Shown: one piece after another, positions 43,619 to 52,069 of the stretch
Layout of the letters: the number at the start of each line of letters is the position of its first letter
Numbering within the stretch: the stretch's first letter is position 1
NCBI RefSeq assembly: GCF_025960875.1
Contig: NZ_JAODLR010000005.1
Span: forward strand, 1 to 64,000
Length of the DNA: 64,000 bases
Direction of reading: 5' to 3'
From: Crystallibacter permensis
Lineage (GTDB): Bacteria; Actinomycetota; Actinomycetes; Actinomycetales; Micrococcaceae
Notes under the pieces: generated by a model
The model's database searches: none
Seen by the model: only the letters and a program-made list of their open reading frames with translations
What the model was told of the DNA's origin: nothing
Program-made: the position numbers and the translations under genes

Positions 43619-45256
43619 TTAGGTGAGGTCGTTATCGTAGGCGAAGGCTGCGGCTGCCGTGCGTGATGACAGACCGAGTTTGGTCAGGATATTGCTGATG
43701 TGGCGGGAGACCGTCTTTTCGCTGATGACCAACGTATTCGCGATCTCACGATTGGTCGCGCCCGTGGCGACCAGCCGGAGCACCTCTACTTCCCGGGTAC
43801 TCAGTCCTCCGGCTGTACGCGCCGTCGAACGTCTCGAGACTTCCGCGATCTCCCTCAGATCCGGTGCCGCTCCCAGCTGCCCAAAGACGTGAGCTGCGGC
43901 GTCGAGTTCCATTTCTGCACTGTCATGGTCCCCCAGCGCATGGTAGGCGCGGGCCATGATGATGCGGAGCCGCGCCCCTTCGTAGGGAGCTTCCACCTCC
44001 TGCCAGGCCAACCACGCCGCGCGCAGCGTGGTGCAGGCGGCCATGTAGTCGCCCTCGCTGACGAGTACCATGCCACGCACCGACCCGGCCATGGCCTGCA
44101 GGTACTGGGAGTCGAACCGATCGGCAATCTCCTGCAGATCCCCTGCGGCCAGCCTGGCCCCATTCGTGTCGCCCGCTGCGAGCGCGATCTGGACGTACGC
44201 TGCGAGGATATTCGCCCGCTCGACGGGACGCTCAGCCGCATCTGATGCCACCCGGCGGATCGCCGCATATGCGTCTTGTATATGGCCTTGGGCCAGCCGC
44301 AGCAGGGCCAGACCCGGATGCAGATTATGCCCGTAGGCAGCGGCCTCGCGGTAAGCCAGCTCGGCATCGGCGTACTTGCCCCGCAGGCGGAGGATCTCCG
44401 CCTGTTGGTATTGGGCCATCCCCATGACCAGGTTCCCAGGCTGCGCAGCAAGGTGTTCACAGGCGCGCTGGATCTCCGCTATCGCGTCCTCCCATTGGCC
44501 GTGCAGCTGCATGATCTCCGAGCGGTGCACAAGACACTGGCCACGGTATGGCCGGAGGCCTTGCTGCTTGGAGCACCATTCACTCAGAGCTGCCGTCCAC
44601 TCCTGGGCGCGGCCCAAGTCGAAGGTGTCGCGGCACGCAAGTATCACGGCGCAGTAGACAATCCCGGCCGCGATCGGGGAAACCTCCCCTGTGGTCACAC
44701 AGAGCATTGCCTCATCCAGCATGGCAACGCCACGCCCCGCCTCCCCCATCGCGACCAGCGCCTGGCCAAGACCGAGTCGGCTGAGGGCCGTGAGATCGGC
44801 GTCGTCGAACTCATTGGCTATGGCCACCAGCTTGTCGAAGGTCTCGTAGGCGCTTTTTGGGTCTGAATCCAAGGCCTGCAGGCCAGCCGGAATCATCAAA
44901 TACCCCTGCTCGACCGAGCCGGGCAGCCTTTCGTCGACCAGCCGCTGAGCCCGGCCAAGCCATCCTCCGCCACGGGCGTGCTGGCCGCGAAGCAGCAACG
45001 TGATCCCGAGCCAGAACGCGCACCTTACGGATCTTTCAATCCCGCCCTGCTCCAGGTACGCCTGGTAGGCGCGCTCCAGATCCGCGCCAGCGGCCTCATC
45101 CCGGCCGGTGAGATAGGCCGCTACCCCGAGTCGTTCGAGATCGGCAGCGTCAAGCGAGCATGCACCGTCCGCGTCCGACAAGAATTGGTACGCGTCGTCC
45201 CAGGCATGCTCCGTGCAAGCTGCGCGGCCTCGCTCGATCGATTCTGTGATGGCCAT
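43619..45256 (-). CDS. LuxR-type regulator with TPR-like repeats
   Basis: A 545-residue protein: about 450 residues of helical TPR-like repeats (for example RGKYADAELAYREAAAYGHN and ALGDHDSAEMELDAAAHVFG) followed by a LuxR helix-turn-helix (GGLSTREVEVLRLVATGATN, then IANTLVISEKTVSRHISNIL). There is no ATPase domain as in full LAL/MalT regulators. It is divergent from the DHFR-like gene at 45348 and upstream of the hydrolase-osmC pair on the same strand, which it may control. Confidence 0.85.
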   Translation of the reverse strand: MAITESIERGRAACTEHAWDDAYQFLSDADGACSLDAADLERLGVAAYLTGRDEAAGADLERAYQAYLEQGGIERSVRCAFWLGITLLLRGQHARGGGWLGRAQRLVDERLPGSVEQGYLMIPAGLQALDSDPKSAYETFDKLVAIANEFDDADLTALSRLGLGQALVAMGEAGRGVAMLDEAMLCVTTGEVSPIAAGIVYCAVILACRDTFDLGRAQEWTAALSEWCSKQQGLRPYRGQCLVHRSEIMQLHGQWEDAIAEIQRACEHLAAQPGNLVMGMAQYQQAEILRLRGKYADAELAYREAAAYGHNLHPGLALLRLAQGHIQDAYAAIRRVASDAAERPVERANILAAYVQIALAAGDTNGARLAAGDLQEIADRFDSQYLQAMAGSVRGMVLVSEGDYMAACTTLRAAWLAWQEVEAPYEGARLRIIMARAYHALGDHDSAEMELDAAAHVFGQLGAAPDLREIAEVSRRSTARTAGGLSTREVEVLRLVATGATNREIANTLVISEKTVSRHISNILTKLGLSSRTAAAAFAYDNDLT

Positions 45257-45347
45257 GATTGCCTCTCATCGAGGGCTCCATTTTACGTCCGGGGTGAGTA
45301 CGCTGTGGAGGGACAGCCAGTACCCACCGCTCAGCCAGGAGGACATT

Positions 45348-45911
45348 GTGCGGCGGATTATCAACTCGACCTACATCTCGCTTGACGGGGTCATCAAGAA
45401 TCCCCAGACCTGGCCGACCCTCGAAGGGCACGACGACGTCGGCGCGGATCTTCAGCTTGAGCTGCTGCAACGGTGCGACGCCGTCCTGCTGGGGAAAGAG
45501 ACGTACGAAAGCTTCGCCTCCGTGTGGGAAGGACAATCGGGAGATCCCTACACCGACCAGATCAACAGGATGAGAAAGTACGTTGTCTCGTCGACGCTGG
45601 TCGAGACGAGCTGGGAGAACAGCACCGTCATCACCGGCGATCCCGTCGCCGAGGTCCGGCGGATCAAGGAGCAGCCCGGCAAGGACATCGTGACCTATGG
45701 CTTCGGCCGGCTGGGGCGGGCGCTGATGGAACATGGGCTGCTGGACGAGATCCGGCTATGGATCCACCCGTTCTTCATCGGCGGGACGGATACAGCCAGC
45801 CTGCTGTTCGGACATAGTCCCGCCGCGCGCCTGGATCTGGTGAACAGTCAAGCCCTCAAGAACGGCATCGTCATCCTGTCCTACACCGTGCGCCATAGGC
45901 CTGGCAGCTAA
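45348..45911 (+). CDS. dihydrofolate-reductase-fold protein (RibD C-terminal family)
   Basis: A 187-residue protein of the RibD_C/DHFR-like group. INSTYISLDGVIKNPQTWP at the start and VLLGKETYESFASVW near residue 43 are the family signatures, followed by KYVVSSTLVETSWEN and DIVTYGFGRLGRALMEHGLL. Members reduce pterin- or pyrimidine-like compounds, mostly unknown. AGGAGG precedes GTG 45348; longer frames to 45213 overlap the divergent gene. Confidence 0.82.
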   Translation: MRRIINSTYISLDGVIKNPQTWPTLEGHDDVGADLQLELLQRCDAVLLGKETYESFASVWEGQSGDPYTDQINRMRKYVVSSTLVETSWENSTVITGDPVAEVRRIKEQPGKDIVTYGFGRLGRALMEHGLLDEIRLWIHPFFIGGTDTASLLFGHSPAARLDLVNSQALKNGIVILSYTVRHRPGS

Positions 45912-46125
45912 CCGCGCTCAGAACTGATCACAGCGCTCCTGGCACAGGGCGCAGGACAAGCAGGCGGCTGCTCCAGGTGCAGCTGGGCGGCTCTTCCATC
46001 GCAGATGCGCCGCTTGTAGGCTGGGCAGCGGAGAGCCGGGAAGCCTGGTCGGCACACGGGTATTTGCCTGCGGAACGCTGGCTCGCTCGTGGCCGCGTTT
46101 GCACTGCGCGGAAGGGGGACTGGTC

Positions 46126-47031
46126 ATGCGTACCGCGTCAATTGTTGAAACTGTAGCTCTCGTGAAGGATTTCGGTCGTGTCCGGGCCTTGGACGGCCTT
46201 CGACTTTCGGTTGCAGAAGGCGAGGTTCATGGGTTTCTGGGTCCCAACGGGGCAGGGAAATCCACTACGCTGCGGGTGCTGCTAGGACATATCCGTGCCA
46301 CCTCGGGAACAGTTCGGGTCTTTGGCCTGGACCCCTGGGCACATGCCGTGCAGACCCATCGGGATATCGCCTACGTTCCGGGGGATGTGAATCTGTGGCC
46401 GAATCTCAGCGGCGGTGAAGTGATCGATCTGCTGGCCGGGCTGCGCGGAGGCGCCGACGAGCATCTGCGCCAGCAGCTCATTGACGAGTTTGAGTTCGAC
46501 CCCCGCCGCAAGGCCCGGACCTATTCGAGAGGCAACAGGCAGAAGGCCGCGCTCATTGCCGCTTTCGCAAGACCGGCCCGCCTCTATGTGCTGGACGAGC
46601 CGAGCGGGGGCCTGGACCCGGTCATGGACACGGTCTTCCGCCGGCAGATCCGGCGTGTCCGCGCTGAAGGAGCAACTGTCCTCCTTTCAAGCCATATTTT
46701 GGGCGAGGTCGAGCAGTTGTGCGACAGGGTCACGATCATCCGCAACGGAACGGTCGTGGAATCAGGGTCGCTGGCGGACCTGCGCCACCTCCGACGCACA
46801 CATGTGCGTGCTACCGGTGTCAGGGAACCGGGAGCCGTCACCTCGCGTCCGGAACTGCACGATCTGCGCGTCGAGGGTACAACGGTTGAATTCGATGCCG
46901 AAGCAACAGATCTTGACATTGTCCTGGCCAGTCTTGCCGAAGCCGATGTCGACGGTCTCGAAGTGGCGCCGCCGTCGCTGGAATCACTGTTCCTGCGCCA
47001 TTACAGCCGCCTGAACGGACAGGCCCGCTGA
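46126..47031 (+). CDS. ABC exporter ATP-binding protein
   Basis: A 301-residue ATPase of the drug/antibiotic exporter type. Walker A GPNGAGKSTTLRVL is near residue 40, the Q-loop region is AYVPGDVNLWPN, the signature is YSRGNRQKAALIAAF (a variant of LSGGQ), Walker B is YVLDEPSGGLDP, and the switch His is in SSHILGEVEQL. The C-terminal 80 residues form the extension common in this group. GGGGGAC precedes ATG 46126. It overlaps the permease gene by one base of TGATG. Confidence 0.88.
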   Translation: MRTASIVETVALVKDFGRVRALDGLRLSVAEGEVHGFLGPNGAGKSTTLRVLLGHIRATSGTVRVFGLDPWAHAVQTHRDIAYVPGDVNLWPNLSGGEVIDLLAGLRGGADEHLRQQLIDEFEFDPRRKARTYSRGNRQKAALIAAFARPARLYVLDEPSGGLDPVMDTVFRRQIRRVRAEGATVLLSSHILGEVEQLCDRVTIIRNGTVVESGSLADLRHLRRTHVRATGVREPGAVTSRPELHDLRVEGTTVEFDAEATDLDIVLASLAEADVDGLEVAPPSLESLFLRHYSRLNGQAR

Positions 47032-48659
47032 TGGGTGCGACACTGCGCCTGGCCGTGGCCCAGGCCAGGCGGGACCGCTGGCAGCTGTGTATCTGGGTCT
47101 TGGGCATCTCCGTGCTGGGACTCGCTGCGGCGGCCGCGGTGGGCAGCGAATTCGGCGGCGAAGCCGAGCGCGCGGGCATCATCGCCGTGGCGGCTGCCAA
47201 TCCGGCCTTCCTGTTCCTGCGCGGGCTGCCCGACGGAACCGGCATCGGCGCTGTCGTATTTTTCCAGGGCTATGCTTTCATGGCAGTGCTTGCCGGATTG
47301 ATGAGCACCTTCTTGGTCATCCGGCATACCCGAAGCGAGGAGGAACTCGGGCGGGCGGAACTGCTGGGCTCCTCCCCCATCGCCAGAAGCGCTCCGCTGG
47401 CCGCGACCTTGCTGGTCGGTGCCGCTGCCAATGTCCTGTTATCGGTGTTCACCGCCGCGGGTTTCGCCGCTGGCGGTCTTCCCGTCGCGGGTTCAGCCAT
47501 CGCCGGGCTTGCGGTCGGCGCCGCAGGCTTCTTCTTCGTTGCCGCCGCGGCGGTGCTCGCACAGTTCCTGCCATCCGGCCGGGGGGCCAATGGGACCGCG
47601 GCCGCCCTTGTCGGGCTGGCGTACCTCCTCAGGGGGATCGGCGATGCGCTCGGAACGGCAGAGGCCGGTCTCATGAGGGTCACCAGCGCCTGGCCGTCCC
47701 TGCTCTCACCCATCGGTTGGGGACAGCGTTCGCGCCCGTTCACTGCTGCCGACCCGCTACCGCTGCTGGTCCCGGCCGTGGCGGCTGCCGTCCTGGCGGT
47801 ACTGGCTCTCCGGATTCGACAACGGCGGGATCTCGGGGCCAGCCTCCTGCCCGACCGGGCAGGGCGGGCACGCAGCAGCAAAGCGGGCCGGTCAATGGTT
47901 GGCCTGGCCTGGCAGTTGCAGCGTGCGACTCTGGCCGGGTGGGCCTTGGGCGGGGCAGCGTTGGGGACCGTCGCCGGGGTGCTCGGACCCGTGGTTTCCG
48001 ACACCGTGGCCGGTAACCCTTCACTGGCTGAGCTCATCGCCCGGCTGGTGCCGGGAAGCCAGGCTGACGTGGTCGATGTCTTCGCTGCCGCGCTGCTGGG
48101 TATGGCAGGTGTCCTTGGCGCTGCAGCCGGTGTGCAGGCCATGCTACGGATGCGTGCCGAGGAATCCGAGGCACGGGCAGAACTGCTGCTTGCGGCACCG
48201 AAGACACGCGCCCGTTGGCTGGCCGCGAATCTGGCCGTCGCCGCCTTTTCGGTCACGGCCGTATCCGCCGCGGCGGGCATCGCAGCGTCAGTCTCGCTGG
48301 AAGCCACGGGCACCACCACCGGCAACGGGGGAACCGTGGTTCTGGCTGCCCTGGCCCATGTGCCCGCGGCACTCGTATTCACCGCGGTAGCCGCCCTGAC
48401 TTTCGCCGTTGTGCCACGGCGAACGGTTCCGCTGGGCTGGGGACTACTCGCGGTCGGCCTGGTCCTCGGCCAGTTCGGGGAACTGCTCCGGCTGCCCGCG
48501 TGGCTGCAGAATCTCAGTCCCTTCCGTCACTCCCCGGCGCTGCCTGTCGAAGACCTGGACATCACCGCCATCACCGCAGCGCTCCTGCTTACCGGAGCCG
48601 CGGCAGTCCTGGCTGCCGTAGCCACCGGCCTGCTCAACAGACGCGACCTCACAAACTAA
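47031..48659 (+). CDS. ABC exporter permease (polyketide antibiotic exporter type)
   Basis: A 542-residue membrane protein with about twelve helices in two halves. Text such as VIRHTRSEEELGRAELLGSS near residue 100 and RMRAEESEARAELLLAAPKT near 375 is the repeated cytoplasmic coupling segment of ABC-2 type exporters annotated for polyketide antibiotic export. It is cotranscribed with the ATPase. The natural cargo is unknown; resistance to a hydrophobic compound is the usual role. Confidence 0.85.
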   Translation: MGATLRLAVAQARRDRWQLCIWVLGISVLGLAAAAAVGSEFGGEAERAGIIAVAAANPAFLFLRGLPDGTGIGAVVFFQGYAFMAVLAGLMSTFLVIRHTRSEEELGRAELLGSSPIARSAPLAATLLVGAAANVLLSVFTAAGFAAGGLPVAGSAIAGLAVGAAGFFFVAAAAVLAQFLPSGRGANGTAAALVGLAYLLRGIGDALGTAEAGLMRVTSAWPSLLSPIGWGQRSRPFTAADPLPLLVPAVAAAVLAVLALRIRQRRDLGASLLPDRAGRARSSKAGRSMVGLAWQLQRATLAGWALGGAALGTVAGVLGPVVSDTVAGNPSLAELIARLVPGSQADVVDVFAAALLGMAGVLGAAAGVQAMLRMRAEESEARAELLLAAPKTRARWLAANLAVAAFSVTAVSAAAGIAASVSLEATGTTTGNGGTVVLAALAHVPAALVFTAVAALTFAVVPRRTVPLGWGLLAVGLVLGQFGELLRLPAWLQNLSPFRHSPALPVEDLDITAITAALLLTGAAAVLAAVATGLLNRRDLTN

Positions 48660-48775
48660 ACAAAGAGGACTTCTTCTTGCAGGTGCCCGGTGTGGTGGTT
48701 GAGTCGCTCGATCCGCTCTTCGAGGCACTCAGCGCCTTGTGCGTTCAGCGAGTAGACCTTGCGCCGCAGTCGCAT
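48656..48775 (-). pseudogene. short remnant resembling a winged-helix regulator end
   Basis: A 39-codon frame reading MRLRRKVYSLNAQGAECLEE then RIERLNHHTGHLQEEV. RRKVYSLNAQGAECLEE resembles the wing and C-terminal helix of PadR-type regulators, which often sit next to ABC exporters. Nothing upstream on that strand supplies the rest. The following 48776-48960 contains a 16-bp palindrome, GCCCGCTCGAGCGGGC, near 48800 and the promoter of the RES pair (TAGAGT at 48923). Confidence 0.3.
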
Positions 48776-48960
48776 AAGAGGGGCAGAATCAGCCCGCTCG
48801 AGCGGGCACTTCCACCGAACCCAATCGGACACCCTTATTAGCCGGTGTGCTCTGCATGAACAGACAGACCTCGCGAGCAGTCAGGCGGTAGATTTTTAGT
48901 GGATTCTTTGTTCCCTTGCGTCTAGAGTGGAGTTATCGGGCAGCAGAGGAGTGAATATTC

Positions 48961-49344
48961 GTGAGCATTTCCACCGGCATTGGCGCGGCCCATGCGGGAA
49001 CCGCACGGCTGGGCATCCGCGAAATTGTCCGGCAACTTAACAGCGCACTCGGCGCCACCTTGGTTTCGGCCCTGGCTGGCAGCAAGGATCCGAAGATCAG
49101 CTACAAGTGGGCACGCACCGACGGACCCGAGCCGAAGCCGGAAGCCCAAGCCCGTCTACAGCTGGCCCACCGGGCTTGGACGGCTGTTTCCGGTGTCGAG
49201 GGAGATCATGTCGCCCGGCTCTGGTTCATCGGAGCGAACCCATGGCTCAGCGAGGTGTCCCCGATCGAGGCGATTAGCGAGCTTCGCGCTAAGGAGGTCA
49301 TGGATGCCGCCGCCGCCATGATCGAAGACAGCTTCTCCGGTTGA
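48961..49344 (+). CDS. Xre/MbcA/ParS-type antitoxin of a RES toxin
   Basis: A 127-residue antitoxin. The N-terminal part (GIREIVRQLNSALGATLVSALAG) resembles the helix-turn-helix of these antitoxins and the C-terminal DUF2384-like part reads EAQARLQLAHRAWTAVSG and RLWFIGANPWLSEVSPIEAI, with the usual NPWL motif. AGAGGAG lies nine bases before GTG 48961. Its stop overlaps the toxin start (TGATG). It is the intact relative of the fragment at 41525. Confidence 0.82.
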   Translation: MSISTGIGAAHAGTARLGIREIVRQLNSALGATLVSALAGSKDPKISYKWARTDGPEPKPEAQARLQLAHRAWTAVSGVEGDHVARLWFIGANPWLSEVSPIEAISELRAKEVMDAAAAMIEDSFSG

Positions 49345-50108
49345 TGCGAATCTGCGCCAGCACGGGTCTGACCCTCGTCGACACCCGCCTGAGCGGTTTC
49401 AGAATCGCTAAGAGCTCCTACGGCCCGCTGAACCCGAGACCGCGCCCAAATACCCGTGGCTCCGGCAGGTCCGGCTGGTCACGCTTTGACACACCCGGAA
49501 CAACTGTCTACCTCGCCGGCGACAAGCGCACTGCATACGCGGAGACCCTCTCCCCCACTCGGGTAGGCAGTCAATTCCGCTCCGCCGTTGCCTTCGCCGC
49601 CCAACAGTTCGGTATCAGCGGCGATGAGGCAAGAAGGCTCATCGAGGAAGACTGGACCCGGAACGGAAACATGGTGCCCGGCTGGCTGCCGGCCAGCTGG
49701 CGCGACGGCCGCCTGATGTACCGATTGCGCATGAACTCTACGGCCTCCTGGGTCGACCTCACGACGGCAGAAACTGTGGCAGCGCTCAACAGATTCCTCG
49801 GGCAGACGTTCGAGGAACAGCTCGAAATCAACGGAATCACCCTGGCAACCCTCAGTGGGGAGAACCGGGACGCCACCACACTTATTGCCCAGTGGATCCG
49901 AGAGCAGGTCCTTGACGACGGTAGCTACCCCGCCGGAGTGAAATTCCATTCAAAGTTCGGCGGCGGCGTCTGCTGGGCCTATTGGATGCGGCGGACCGAC
50001 GATGGGCTCGGCCCTGAACCCTTCAAAATCATCACCGAAGACGAGATCCAACAACATGACAACGACCTCGGATACGTGCTCGGACTCTACGGCGCTTCCT
50101 GCCGCTGA
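49344..50108 (+). CDS. RES-domain toxin (NAD+-degrading family)
   Basis: A 254-residue RES-domain protein. The R-E-S pattern is seen as FRIAKSSYGPLNPRPRP (Arg), TTVYLAGDKRTAYAETL (Glu) and a later Ser in KFHSKFGGGVCWAYWM. Characterised RES toxins (MbcT, Xre-RES, ParT) break down or transfer from NAD+ and stop growth unless bound by the antitoxin encoded just upstream. It is longer than minimal RES toxins. Translation is coupled to the antitoxin by the TGATG junction. Confidence 0.82.
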   Translation: MRICASTGLTLVDTRLSGFRIAKSSYGPLNPRPRPNTRGSGRSGWSRFDTPGTTVYLAGDKRTAYAETLSPTRVGSQFRSAVAFAAQQFGISGDEARRLIEEDWTRNGNMVPGWLPASWRDGRLMYRLRMNSTASWVDLTTAETVAALNRFLGQTFEEQLEINGITLATLSGENRDATTLIAQWIREQVLDDGSYPAGVKFHSKFGGGVCWAYWMRRTDDGLGPEPFKIITEDEIQQHDNDLGYVLGLYGASCR

Positions 50109-50175
50109 ACTCAGTCTGCAACGCTTAGATGTGCGCGCGGTGACAGGATCAGCTGGGCTGGGCCGCTGTCAAAGC

Positions 50176-50690
50176 GATGACCGAGGTGGATCATGACCTT
50201 GGACTAGCCGGTAGATCTGTCGGCCGCGAGCTCGCGAACGGCGTCGTCGATCGACACCTCGTGCGTCATCAGCGGGCTCACGTCAACGCCACCCGCCATC
50301 AGCTCAAGCGCCCGGGAGATCTCGTCGACGAACCGATAAGAACCTCGGTAATCGATCTCGCGGGTAACGATGTCCCCCCAGCGCGACGGACACCTCGCCC
50401 GGCGGCAGATTGCCGACCTGGACGATGACCCCTCCTCGGCGGACCGCGGCGATAACACCTCCGAGCGCACGGGTGCACCGGATGCCTCTATTGCGACGTC
50501 GATGTCCTGCGGCAAGTTGTCGCCCCGGCCTGGGTTTACCGTCTGGTCCGCGCCCATCCGCCGGGCAACATCGAGCGCAGCATCGGAGAGGTCGGCAGCG
50601 ACCACGCGTTCGGCTCCAGCTGCTTTGGCAGCAGCGACCGCTAGGGCACCGATGCGAGTAAAAGCACCGGCGGCGTGCACTGCTCAAGGT
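50176..50690 (-). pseudogene. zinc-type alcohol/polyol dehydrogenase, decayed C-terminal half
   Basis: A relic of an L-idonate 5-dehydrogenase-like MDR enzyme. Only the Rossmann half is left, starting at IGALAVAAAKAAGAERVVAA near 50655. The frame goes through DIDVAIEASGAPV, shifts for ALGGVIAAVRRGGVIVQVG and PPGEVSVALGG, shifts back for DIVTREIDYRGSYRF, and meets a TAG after ADRSTG near 50206, beyond which SKVMIHLG, the normal end, can still be read. Two frameshifts, one stop and loss of the zinc-binding N-terminus make it dead. The break lies at a GC-rich hairpin (50671-50698). Confidence 0.8.
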
Positions 50691-50698
50691 GCGCGCCG
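50671..50698. terminator. hairpin followed by GTCGTCGTACTT
   Basis: CGGCGTGCACT (50671-50681) pairs with 50688-50698 in eleven pairs including two G-T wobbles. A GTCGTCGTACTT tail follows. It may stop transcription toward the lipoprotein at 50887; it also marks the broken end of the dehydrogenase relic. Confidence 0.45.
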
Positions 50699-50886
50699 TC
50701 GTCGTACTTAAAAGTGCCGGATGTTGCGGAATCGCAATCTCAGGGCCTGTCTTCACCATTCCGGAACGCTGGATTGCATCTCGGTTAATGCCATTGTTCG
50801 CGCCTTCGAGCAAAACCTACGGTGAACATATGGCCTGGGCCTACTGTCCATGGCCGAAGCGTCAACAATTCCGATTGGAGAGGGTC

Positions 50887-51441
50887 ATGACAATTCAGGA
50901 ACAGAAACGCTGGATAACCCGGATGGCAGCCGCAGGAATTATCTCGCTGGGTGCATTCGGAATGGTTGGATGCGATACCGCCGGAAATGAAGCCGGCACG
51001 GATGTTGAGGACGTCCAGGAGGAAGGCGATAATCCGGACATTACCGGGCAGGCTACTGATGCTGCCGGCGAGGATGTCAGGACTCCGCTGTTTGTCGGGC
51101 CGTACGACCAAGCCTTCAACGATGAGGCCGATATCTATGTCGGTGAAGTGGTGACGGTATCGGCCAATGTCAACGAGATTGTCACACCCATGTCCTTCAC
51201 GATTGCAGGGACGGACGAGACAACTGTGGACCCGCTGCTGATCGTCCATGACGGAAAGATGACGGATCTCTCGGAGGGTACGGCCGTGGAAGTCACCGGC
51301 ACCTATCAGGAGGCCTTTGACCTGCCGACTGTCGAAGAAAATATGGACCTGGACCTCGAAGACGACGGCTTCGCCGATCATGACAAGGAACCGTATATCG
51401 AGGCCACCAATATTGATACTTCGGTACCTGCTGAGGAGTAA
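50887..51441 (+). CDS. secreted lipoprotein, unknown function
   Basis: A 184-residue lipoprotein. The signal peptide (MTIQEQKRWITRMAAAGIIS then LGAFGMVGC) ends in lipobox MVGC near residue 28. The mature part is very acidic (DVEDVQEEGDNPD) and continues with a compact strand-rich domain: YDQAFNDEADIYVGEVVTVS and GTAVEVTGTYQEAFDLP, the pattern of small OB-fold lipoproteins of Actinobacteria. GGAGAGGG precedes ATG 50887. Confidence 0.75.
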   Translation: MTIQEQKRWITRMAAAGIISLGAFGMVGCDTAGNEAGTDVEDVQEEGDNPDITGQATDAAGEDVRTPLFVGPYDQAFNDEADIYVGEVVTVSANVNEIVTPMSFTIAGTDETTVDPLLIVHDGKMTDLSEGTAVEVTGTYQEAFDLPTVEENMDLDLEDDGFADHDKEPYIEATNIDTSVPAEE

Positions 51442-51485
51442 GGCTGAGGAGTAATATGGGGCACCCCGAAGCGAAGGAGTGCCCC

Positions 51486-52067
51486 GTGGGCAAGGTGGTC
51501 ATGTACGGCTCGGTGTCGGTGGACGGCTTCATCGCGGACGAGAACGACCAGCCCGGACCGCTGTTCGACTGGTTATCCAGCGGTGACGTCCCGTTGGACG
51601 ACAGCGGCGAGCTGAAGGTGTCACAGACATCGTACGACTACACCCGGCCGTACTGGGACCAGATCGGGGTGACAATCGCCGGCCGCCACGTCTTCGACCT
51701 GACGGACGGCTGGGACGGGAAGCCTCCGAGCGGGATCGACCACGTGGTCGTTGTGACGCACCGGCCCAAGCCCGAGGGCTGGGACCCCGAGGCGCCGTTT
51801 CACTTCGTCGACGGCGTCGAGGCAGCCGTGGCCAAGGCGCAGGAGCTCGCGCGTGACCGTATCGTCGAGGTCGCCGCTGGCGACCTCGGTGGCCAGGTGC
51901 TTGCCGCGGGCCTGGTCGACGAGGTGCGCATGGACGTAGTACCCGTCGTGTTCGGGTCCGGCAAGCGCTACTTCGGGTCGGTCCACGCACAGCACCTGCT
52001 GGAGGATCCCGACGTGGTGATTCAGGGCACCCGGGTGCTTCACCTGCGCTATCGGGTGCGCCGCTGA
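51486..52067 (+). CDS. dihydrofolate-reductase-fold protein (RibD C-terminal family)
   Basis: A 193-residue DHFR-like protein. GKVVMYGSVSVDGFIADEND is the N-terminal family signature, followed by VTIAGRHVFDLTDGWDGKPP and a C-terminal VDEVRMDVVPVVFGSGKRYF, typical of the YyaP/YwjB group. AAGGAG lies six bases before GTG 51486; ATG 51456 with GAGGAG upstream is a near-equal alternative. Substrate unknown. It is not closely similar to the DHFR-like protein at 45348. It is convergent with the amidase at 52070. Confidence 0.82.
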   Translation: MGKVVMYGSVSVDGFIADENDQPGPLFDWLSSGDVPLDDSGELKVSQTSYDYTRPYWDQIGVTIAGRHVFDLTDGWDGKPPSGIDHVVVVTHRPKPEGWDPEAPFHFVDGVEAAVAKAQELARDRIVEVAAGDLGGQVLAAGLVDEVRMDVVPVVFGSGKRYFGSVHAQHLLEDPDVVIQGTRVLHLRYRVRR

Positions 52068-52069
52068 AC

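Noticed and set aside
45918-46127. A minus-strand frame with CKRGHER and CLSCALCQERC, resembling a zinc ribbon
   Set aside because: The spacing between Cys groups does not fit HNH or zinc-finger proteins I know, and there is no ribosome site.
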